From NCBI GenBank assembly GCA_030606765.1, contig JAUWFX010000009.1, forward strand, positions 1-27,425: DNA of 27,425 nucleotides, written 5' to 3'. The notes under the pieces are model-generated. The model saw nothing but the letters and a program-made list of their open reading frames with translations, had not been told where the DNA came from and did no database searches. The position numbers and the translations under genes are program-made. This DNA is from Dehalococcoidia bacterium (GTDB lineage Bacteria > Chloroflexota > Dehalococcoidia > GIF9 > AB-539-J10). The first letter of the stretch is position 1. Every line of letters begins with the position of its first letter. This document shows positions 22,578 through 27,425 of this stretch, piece by piece.

Positions 22578-22853
22578 ATGAGGATAAAGCTAAATAATAA
22601 ACAATTGGCAGGGTTAGCACATCAGCTTCCTTTCGAAGTGATAGTAGAAGACCCGCGGGATGTTAAGGGCCTGTTGGAAATATTGGGCCACAATATGCCC
22701 TGGGATGAAATGGGGCTTAATAAATTTGGCGATCCCCTCAGGAAGCCAAATAGGGTAACCTTCTCTGTGGAGGCAATTGACGGGGGATTTATTTGCGACA
22801 TTCACCCTGCTTTCGCTATCTATATTTCCAATATCCTGACAGTAGAAAAATAG
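22578..22853 (+). CDS. Hypothetical protein of 91 residues
   Basis: I do not recognise a family. The protein is acidic to neutral and soluble, with no signal peptide. Segments include FEVIVEDPRDVKGLLEILGH, LRKPNRVTFSVEAIDGGFIC and DIHPAFAIYISNILTVEK, consistent with a small alpha/beta domain. It starts without a Shine-Dalgarno sequence, 7 nt after a TATAAA box. It is chromosomal, just outside the element, and 25 bp upstream of tRNA-Lys, with which it may be co-transcribed. Confidence 0.65.
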   Translation: MRIKLNNKQLAGLAHQLPFEVIVEDPRDVKGLLEILGHNMPWDEMGLNKFGDPLRKPNRVTFSVEAIDGGFICDIHPAFAIYISNILTVEK

Positions 22854-22878
22854 GCTGCACATAATTTCACAAAGTTAT

Positions 22879-22954
22879 GGGCCGTTAGCTCAGTTGGTAG
22901 AGCACCTGACTTTTAATCAGGGTGTCGGGAGTTCGAGCCTCCCACGGCCTACCA
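22879..22954 (+). tRNA. tRNA-Lys(UUU)
   Basis: Acceptor GGGCCGT/ACGGCCT (with a G-T closing pair), D arm GCTC/GAGC, anticodon stem CCTGA/TCAGG with loop CTTTTAA (anticodon TTT), T arm CGGGA-GTTCGAG-CCTCCC region and encoded CCA (22952-22954). Unlike the tRNA-Gly genes in this window, this one encodes CCA. Confidence 0.96.
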
Positions 22955-22991
22955 AAAGCAACTAATCTATAGCTAAGTCCCATCTAAGCAA

Positions 22992-23024
22992 AACCACCCG
23001 AAAACCAGGGTGGTTCTCTTTTTT
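22992..23024 (+). terminator. Intrinsic terminator after tRNA-Lys
   Basis: AACCACCC and GGGTGGTT form an 8-bp stem with loop GAAAACCA, followed by CTCTTTTTT. It ends the tRNA-Lys transcript 38 nt after the CCA end. Confidence 0.9.
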
Positions 23025-23177
23025 AGAAAAATCGACACCCCACATCGAGTTAAGGAGTCACAAAACGCTAAATTGTTCAAGATTGAGAAAAACCAAGACC
23101 GCTTCGGCAATTGCACCACCCTAAACCGAAGCTTCCGAATCACAACCCTAAAAGCTGATTAGAGCATGGCTTGGTTC

Positions 23178-23207
23178 TTGCAGTTATACCGCGAAGTCTC
23201 GTATAAT
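23178..23207 (+). promoter_or_regulatory. Putative promoter of the flavoprotein gene
   Basis: A consensus TATAAT (23202-23207) has a weak TTGCAG 18 bp upstream. The leader would be about 85 nt. The preceding stretch 23025-23177 has only a 7-bp inverted repeat GCTTCGG/CCGAAGC (23101-23132) of no clear use. Confidence 0.4.
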
Positions 23208-23296
23208 GTAAGCACTTGTCCTTGGCACCGAGTCTCGAGTTAGAATGGTCGAGGAATTCTTGATACGACGGGAAAGCAAATGGATAAAGGTATCGG

Positions 23297-23863
23297 ATGA
23301 AAGTCATCGGTATAGTAGGGAGTCCAAGGAAGGGCGGTAACACCGAAATTCTGACCGCTCATACGCTTAAGGCCATTGCCGAGGAAGGGTTGGAGACCGA
23401 GCTTATTCCTCTGGCCGGGCTGGACATAAAGCCGTGCAATGCATGTGGAGACTGCGCCAAAGAAGAGCGGTGTCCCATTGAAGATGACCTATTCCCCATT
23501 TATGTCAAAATGCGAGAGGCTGACGGCATAATTCTGGCTTCACCGGTGTACTACGGCTCTGCTACGGCTTTGATAAAGGCCCTCATGGAGCGTGCCGGGC
23601 ATATTTCCCACTCGGGTAGGCAGGCTTTCAAGGGTAAGGTGGGGGGTCCTTTGGTGGTTGCTCGCCGCGCGGGACAGAACTTCACAATTGCTCAACTTAC
23701 CTTCTGGTTTCAGATTCTAGGGTTCTTTATTCCTGGTTCTACGTACTGGAATGTTGCTATCGGCCGAGAAAAAGGCGAAGTGGAACAGGATGAAGAAGGA
23801 CTCCAAACAGCTTGGAACTTCGGTAAAAATATGGCCTTTCTAATTAAGAAATTGAGTAAGTAA
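23297..23863 (+). CDS. Iron-sulfur flavoprotein/NAD(P)H-dependent FMN reductase family
   Basis: This is a flavodoxin-like redox protein of the FMN_red/Flavodoxin_2 superfamily. The N-terminal GIVGSPRKGGNTEIL (5-19) is the FMN phosphate loop. PCNACGDCAKEERCP carries four cysteines, C47, C50, C53 and C59, the compact motif of archaeal and anaerobic bacterial iron-sulfur flavoproteins that binds a [4Fe-4S] cluster. ASPVYYGSATALIKALMERAG is the second flavin contact. The 188 residues match the family. Such proteins move single electrons between ferredoxin and acceptors, or protect against oxygen species. The start at 23297 follows AAAGG. It is the first of two rightward genes but has a separate promoter from the DUF169 gene. 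Confidence 0.9.
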   Translation: MKVIGIVGSPRKGGNTEILTAHTLKAIAEEGLETELIPLAGLDIKPCNACGDCAKEERCPIEDDLFPIYVKMREADGIILASPVYYGSATALIKALMERAGHISHSGRQAFKGKVGGPLVVARRAGQNFTIAQLTFWFQILGFFIPGSTYWNVAIGREKGEVEQDEEGLQTAWNFGKNMAFLIKKLSK

Positions 23864-23904
23864 CAGAATTACACATTCGGCCACAAAGTGCAATCCGGCC
23901 GGGA

Positions 23905-23933
23905 TTGACATTCCTACCTGACGGTCATATACT
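23905..23933 (+). promoter_or_regulatory. Strong promoter of the DUF169 gene
   Basis: Consensus TTGACA (23905-23910), a 17-bp spacer and TATACT (23928-23933) lie 49 bp before the ATG at 23983, with AAGGAGG before the start codon. Confidence 0.75.
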
Positions 23934-23982
23934 CCCGCTCTAGGAAAGGCCACGGAAACGACAAAGGAAAAGGAGGCAATAA

Positions 23983-24771
23983 ATGGTGAAGAAGGAAGCG
24001 TCAGTGATTGACTGGGCAGGACTTAGCCAGGAGATGGAGCGTTTGCTTCGTCTGAAAGCAAGCCCTGTTGCCTATAAAAAACTGGGGAAGGTGGCGGAGC
24101 TGGATAAAATACCGGAGGTGATGCGGCTTGACCGCCGGGCTTCTTTTTGCCAGGTACCGGCGATGGTCCGAACCATGGGCTTGACAGTAGCTGCCACCAG
24201 AGACAACTTCGGTGAGCGCTGCGCTCGAATTAATGGTCTGGCGCCGACTACCGAAAAGCAGGTTGCCTGGGAGGCAAATGCCTTCGCCACTACCTGGTTT
24301 GCCAACCTGGAAGAAGCCAGAAAACAGATGGCGGCATATCCCCTGGTTCCACCCGGAGAGGCCATCGTGCTCGCCCCGCTGGCTTCGGGCAAATTTTACC
24401 CCGATGTTATCTTAATCTACGCTAACCCAGCGCAGATGATGTTGCTGATGAACGGGCTCCAGTTTAAAGACTACGAGCGCTTTCAGTTTTTCTTCATCGG
24501 TGAAGGCTCTTGTGCCGATGGCTTGGCTCAGTGTTATACCAGCGGCAAGCCTGCCTTGGCTATTCCCTGTATGGGGGAGAGGGCTTTCGGTGCTGTTACC
24601 GAGGATGAGCTGGTTATGGCGCTGCCACCGGGAATGATGGCTAAGGCCGTCGAGGGACTTAAGGCGCTTAGAAGCCGGAGAATTGGCTATCCTATTGCGT
24701 ATCTTGGGCCTTTTTGCGACCCCTCTCCGGTGCTGATGCAGATCTACCCTGATTGGTGGGATCGTCGTTGA
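23983..24771 (+). CDS. DUF169 family protein
   Basis: The 262 residues belong to the DUF169 family (PF02596), which is common in anaerobic archaea and bacteria and has no firm function. Family features seen are SPVAYKKL near residue 27, CQVPAMVRTMGLTVAATRDN, the Cys in GERCARINGL, PGEAIVLAPLASGKFYPDVI, ANPAQMMLLMNGLQFKDYERF and the Cys-containing GEGSCADGLAQCYTSGKPALAIPC. The conserved cysteines suggest a metal or cofactor. The start is fixed by AAGGAGG and a strong promoter. It converges with the cupin gene. Proximity to the flavoprotein suggests redox chemistry, but this is not shown. Confidence 0.85.
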   Translation: MVKKEASVIDWAGLSQEMERLLRLKASPVAYKKLGKVAELDKIPEVMRLDRRASFCQVPAMVRTMGLTVAATRDNFGERCARINGLAPTTEKQVAWEANAFATTWFANLEEARKQMAAYPLVPPGEAIVLAPLASGKFYPDVILIYANPAQMMLLMNGLQFKDYERFQFFFIGEGSCADGLAQCYTSGKPALAIPCMGERAFGAVTEDELVMALPPGMMAKAVEGLKALRSRRIGYPIAYLGPFCDPSPVLMQIYPDWWDRR

Positions 24772-24914
24772 CCTCAAATACAAGCGGTATTCTGGGGACG
24801 TAATACCTAATTTATAGTAGGCCTAATTGGTATGGTGTCCTTGGAATTCGGCAAAGTAACCACCCGAATTGGCATCACAATACCCACCGGTCAAGGGTGA
24901 TTTAGCACTATTTT

Positions 24915-25367
24915 TTATTGCCCACCATATCCAGCTGGTGCCGCCTCAGCGAGAGTGCCGGCACCCATTATTACTGTCATCTGCAGGTGTGGCCGGGTAA
25001 TGCTCTTCCAGGTCAGGGGACCGTGTACTACTCCCGCTGGTACGTAGAGGGCTGAGGTCTTGTTGATTTTAAGCGGTTGGCCCCCCACCACGAACTCTAT
25101 CTCCCCACCGAGGTCTTCGGGATTTTTAGGGTCGGAGCCGATATGCAGGACGAATTCGTCGGAGTCGGAGTGAGAATGTTCGGGTATATGAGGGTTCGGG
25201 TCAGGCATAGCCCATATCCAGCCCATCTCGATGTACACGTTGCTTCCCGGCACGAGCTCATTGCTCATAAAGGTCATGGTGGGATACTGCCGGCCTTTAA
25301 CGTCATCAAATTTGGTACGCGCCTCATACTTTGGTTTCTGCACCAGGTTCTTGTAATAATCAGCCAT
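24915..25367 (-). CDS. Cupin-domain protein
   Basis: This is a 150-residue single-domain cupin. Motif 1 is HIPEHSHSDSDEFVLHIG, with metal ligands H-x-H and the downstream Glu. Motif 2 is SALYVPAGVVHGPLTWK, with the third His. The loop between them (GSDPKNPEDLGGEIEFVVGG) is normal in length. A divalent-metal-binding role in isomerisation or small-molecule sensing is possible, but cupin function cannot be read from the fold. GGGGGAA precedes the ATG at 25367. It is the last gene of the leftward unit after the SDR (68 bp). Confidence 0.85.
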   Translation of the reverse strand: MADYYKNLVQKPKYEARTKFDDVKGRQYPTMTFMSNELVPGSNVYIEMGWIWAMPDPNPHIPEHSHSDSDEFVLHIGSDPKNPEDLGGEIEFVVGGQPLKINKTSALYVPAGVVHGPLTWKSITRPHLQMTVIMGAGTLAEAAPAGYGGQ

Positions 25368-25435
25368 TTTCCCTATTCCCCCTTTCTAATAGTTTTTACT
25401 CTTTGACCACCTGAATAGATTTCAGATTCATATTC

Positions 25436-26260
25436 CTAATCCGCGATACCCCCTCTTCTGAGCGATGCCATTATTGAGGCTCCTACAACATCGACAATGG
25501 CAGTTCCGCCGTCGAGGGTGATAACAGCTCCGGTCATAAATGATGAATCATCGCTGGCCAGGTAACTGCAAAGGCCGCCGATTTCGGATGAAGCGGCGAA
25601 GCGGCGCATGGGTATCTCCAGTGCTATCTGGTTGATGAAGGTATCGGGGTCTATGCCGAGCATTTCCCCGAACTGACCGAAATTCTTCCTGGTCATCTCC
25701 GTTTTGACACCGCCGGGGCACACAGCGTTACAGCGGATGTTGTGACGCCCGTAGTCCAGTGCCGCCTGCTGAGTGAGCATAAGCAGCCCTGCTTTTGAGC
25801 TGCAGTAGGCCGGCATACCGGGCAGGCAGCGTATTCCACCCAGCGAGGCAATATTTATGATAGACCCCCCACCCTCTTTAAGCATATACGGTATTACCGC
25901 CTTCATGAGCAGGTAGGGACCGGTGAGATTCACCCCCATAACTTCCTGCCACACCTTGGGGTCAAGCTCAACGATGGGGGCTGGGCGGTTTATGCCGGCG
26001 TTATTCACCAGCACATCAAGTTTGCCGCCAAACTTCATCGTCGCCTCCACCATGCGCTTTACATCCTCCTCCTTTGATACGTCTCCCTGGCATATTACCA
26101 CCGAGCCCGATGGGAGTGATTCAGCCACCTTGTCCAGCATTTCTTTACGGCGGCCGGTGATACAGATCTTGGCTCCATCGGCAACAAATCGCTCAGCGAT
26201 GGCAGTGCCTATACCGCTACCTCCTCCGGTAACAAGGGCAACCTTTCCTTTCAGGTTCAT
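25436..26260 (-). CDS. Short-chain dehydrogenase/reductase
   Basis: This is a classical SDR oxidoreductase using NAD(P)(H). The 274 residues have the cofactor motif TGGGSGIG, the NNAG structural motif (LVNNAGINRP), a catalytic Ser in INIASLGGI, and YCSSK (Y-x-x-x-K). LDGGTAIVD ends the fold, as in 3-oxoacyl-ACP reductase-like SDRs. ATG 26260 is preferred because AGGAG lies 9 nt upstream; a TTG at 26278 is the longer alternative. The tail GASIMASLRRGGIAD is slightly longer than usual. With the acyl-CoA dehydrogenase 48 bp upstream it probably acts on an acyl-CoA or alcohol intermediate; the substrate is unknown. Confidence 0.92.
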   Translation of the reverse strand: MNLKGKVALVTGGGSGIGTAIAERFVADGAKICITGRRKEMLDKVAESLPSGSVVICQGDVSKEEDVKRMVEATMKFGGKLDVLVNNAGINRPAPIVELDPKVWQEVMGVNLTGPYLLMKAVIPYMLKEGGGSIINIASLGGIRCLPGMPAYCSSKAGLLMLTQQAALDYGRHNIRCNAVCPGGVKTEMTRKNFGQFGEMLGIDPDTFINQIALEIPMRRFAASSEIGGLCSYLASDDSSFMTGAVITLDGGTAIVDVVGASIMASLRRGGIAD

Positions 26261-26308
26261 ATCTTCATCTCCTGTCAAAGAATTCTGAGATGTTCTGTTT
26301 ATTATATC

Positions 26309-27425
26309 TCAAGCTGGCTTCTTGAGTTTTCCCGGACCGAATGCAGAGTAGTCCAGGTCATAGAACTGCTTGCAGGTTTCAAAGTAACCCAAGTGTGAGC
26401 CGCCCAGAACTATTTTCAGCACTACGGCATCACGGTAATACTTCTCGTAACCGTTTTCCCGGACAAGGCCAAAGGAACCCATCAGTTCTAATCCCCTTGA
26501 TACCAGGTCGGGCACGGTGCGGGTAATATAGGCGTGCACTGCATGCCCCTTAGCCATCATGCTCTCCGAGTTCCACGGACCATAGATATCCATGTGGTCA
26601 TACTGGTGAGCTAGCTCCAGAATAGCGGCTCTGCCCACGGATATAAACGCTGCCATCTCACCCAGTATCATCGCCGCATGCATGTGCCGGTTGATTGGTT
26701 TGCCTCCAGCTACCCTATTCTCTGTATAATCAACCAGGAGGTCAAAGGCCCCCTGCAGAGTACCAATGGCGTTGGCGGCATTCAGGGACATGGGGGCAGA
26801 CACGGTATTGGTGAAAATGGCCCAGGCCTCAGGCCCCTGTATTCCCCACTCCTTGGGCACCCTGACGTTATCAAAATAGGTGGGAGTATTCCGGTCGGCG
26901 TTAGCCCCGCACTTGACCTCGAATTTACCATGGGAAACCCCTGTCCAAGGTTCGGGAACATAAACCAAAGCAAAGCCATCTACTCCCTTATTAGGGTCCA
27001 TATTGCAGACCACGCAGTTGAGGTCGGCAATGCCGGCATTGGATGCCCATAACTTGTTACCGTTTACCACCCACTCGTTGTCCTCAAGCTCTGCCTTCAC
27101 CTTTACCGTCCTGCCCTCATTAAGCGGGTTCTCAATATCACAGGCGGAGTCTTCTTCGCTGAAGTTCATGCAGGCAACGGCTAGCTCCTTGCTAGTGAAC
27201 TTGGGGGCAAATTCACTAAACACTGCTTTTCCCCATGCCTTCCCTGTTGGCGATGGTGATAAGTATGCCAGCAGAGCCGGTACCAACCCCCAGTCGGTGC
27301 AGGCGCTGTGGAGGCTTATGCCGTAGTCAGCGCGGGAAAGCTGCTCCTGTATTAGGGCATCCCCGACCATGGAAAGCTGCTGGTTGCCGCCGAAGTCTTT
27401 GGGTATTTTGTTTTTCTGGTAGCCA
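26309..27425 (-). CDS. Acyl-CoA dehydrogenase-like protein, 5' end outside the window
   Basis: This is an FAD-dependent acyl-CoA dehydrogenase family member. The reading frame continues to the window edge (YQKNKIPKDFGGNQQLSMVG), so the ATG at 27370 is internal and the N-terminal part is missing. Visible parts are the alpha/beta junction with AVACMNFSEEDSACD (position of the family's TEP-x-AGSD motif), the middle beta domain with EWVVNGNKLWASNAG, and the C-terminal helical domain with GSFGLVRENGYEKYYRDAVVLKIVLGGS. In the last motif the usual YRDA-x4-IYEGT reads YRDA-x4-IVLGGS, so the catalytic Glu of the common type is Leu. Catalysis may use a Glu elsewhere, or the protein may do a related reaction. 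It heads the SDR-cupin unit. Confidence 0.88.
   Translation of the reverse strand, partial: GYQKNKIPKDFGGNQQLSMVGDALIQEQLSRADYGISLHSACTDWGLVPALLAYLSPSPTGKAWGKAVFSEFAPKFTSKELAVACMNFSEEDSACDIENPLNEGRTVKVKAELEDNEWVVNGNKLWASNAGIADLNCVVCNMDPNKGVDGFALVYVPEPWTGVSHGKFEVKCGANADRNTPTYFDNVRVPKEWGIQGPEAWAIFTNTVSAPMSLNAANAIGTLQGAFDLLVDYTENRVAGGKPINRHMHAAMILGEMAAFISVGRAAILELAHQYDHMDIYGPWNSESMMAKGHAVHAYITRTVPDLVSRGLELMGSFGLVRENGYEKYYRDAVVLKIVLGGSHLGYFETCKQFYDLDYSAFGPGKLKKPA

Noticed and set aside
23101..23132. GCTTCGG/CCGAAGC inverted repeat before the flavoprotein gene as a riboswitch or terminator.
   Set aside because: The spacer is 18 nt, there is no T-run, and it lies upstream of the predicted promoter.
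24845..24911. Inverted repeats AATTCGG/CCGAATT and ATCA-CCC/GGG-TGAT between the DUF169 and cupin genes as a bidirectional terminator.
   Set aside because: Stems are short or interrupted, and the T-run TTTTTT lies nine bases away. Not strong enough to annotate.
1..27425. CRISPR array or other regularly spaced repeat cluster.
   Set aside because: No regularly spaced direct repeats were seen by eye and no Cas-like protein is present.

Overview
The window looks like chromosome from an uncultivated Dehalococcoidia-like member of the Chloroflexota. This is inferred from protein character and gene content: a primary sigma factor with a long spacer, a DnaG zinc finger of the CFGAC type, a sigA-dnaG-dgt-ppsA neighbourhood, a NifV-like synthase of the type that can act as Re-citrate synthase, and a DUF169/cupin/SDR/acyl-CoA dehydrogenase region. 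No rRNA or database search supports it, so the taxonomy is tentative.

Left part (1-16967): housekeeping genes. ffh (+) converges with a leftward block, ppsA-dgt-dnaG-sigA, with dgt/dnaG and dnaG/sigA overlapping. Next comes the leftward yebC-ruvC-ruvA recombination operon. After a decayed GLFV (leucine/glutamate-type) dehydrogenase, a rightward operon encodes a TrpXYZ-like ABC importer (lipoprotein, permease, ATPase) and a GNAT acetyltransferase. mtnA (-) and a homocitrate/isopropylmalate/Re-citrate synthase-family gene (+) are divergent.

Centre (17015-22538): a 5.45 kb integrative element sits in the anticodon arm of a tRNA-Gly(CCC) gene and splits it into a 5' half (17015-17054) and a 3' half (22495-22538) sharing a 12-bp core. 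Neither end rebuilds the split gene. Instead the element carries a complete, different tRNA-Gly(CCC) 71 bp inside its left end, in the same orientation as, and downstream of, the host tRNA promoter. Leftward genes are a tyrosine integrase with a long C-terminal tail, a DUF6941-like protein, a HicA/HicB-like pair, an HUH rolling-circle Rep, an SSB/OB-fold protein, and two small CxxC proteins. A structured RNA ending in an intrinsic terminator lies between hicB and rep. I see no capsid, Zot or conjugation gene, so it resembles an integrative rolling-circle plasmid.

Right part (22539-27425): a small unknown gene, tRNA-Lys(UUU) with a terminator, an iron-sulfur flavoprotein, a DUF169 protein, and a leftward acyl-CoA dehydrogenase (cut by the window edge)-SDR-cupin unit, probably catabolic or redox functions of unknown substrate.

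Element genes mostly have strong Shine-Dalgarno sequences. Several chromosomal genes (ffh, dgt, mtnA, the gene at 22578) instead have -10-like boxes 7-14 nt before ATG and no Shine-Dalgarno, suggesting leaderless or near-leaderless mRNAs. All functional calls are from reading the sequence; none was checked by alignment.
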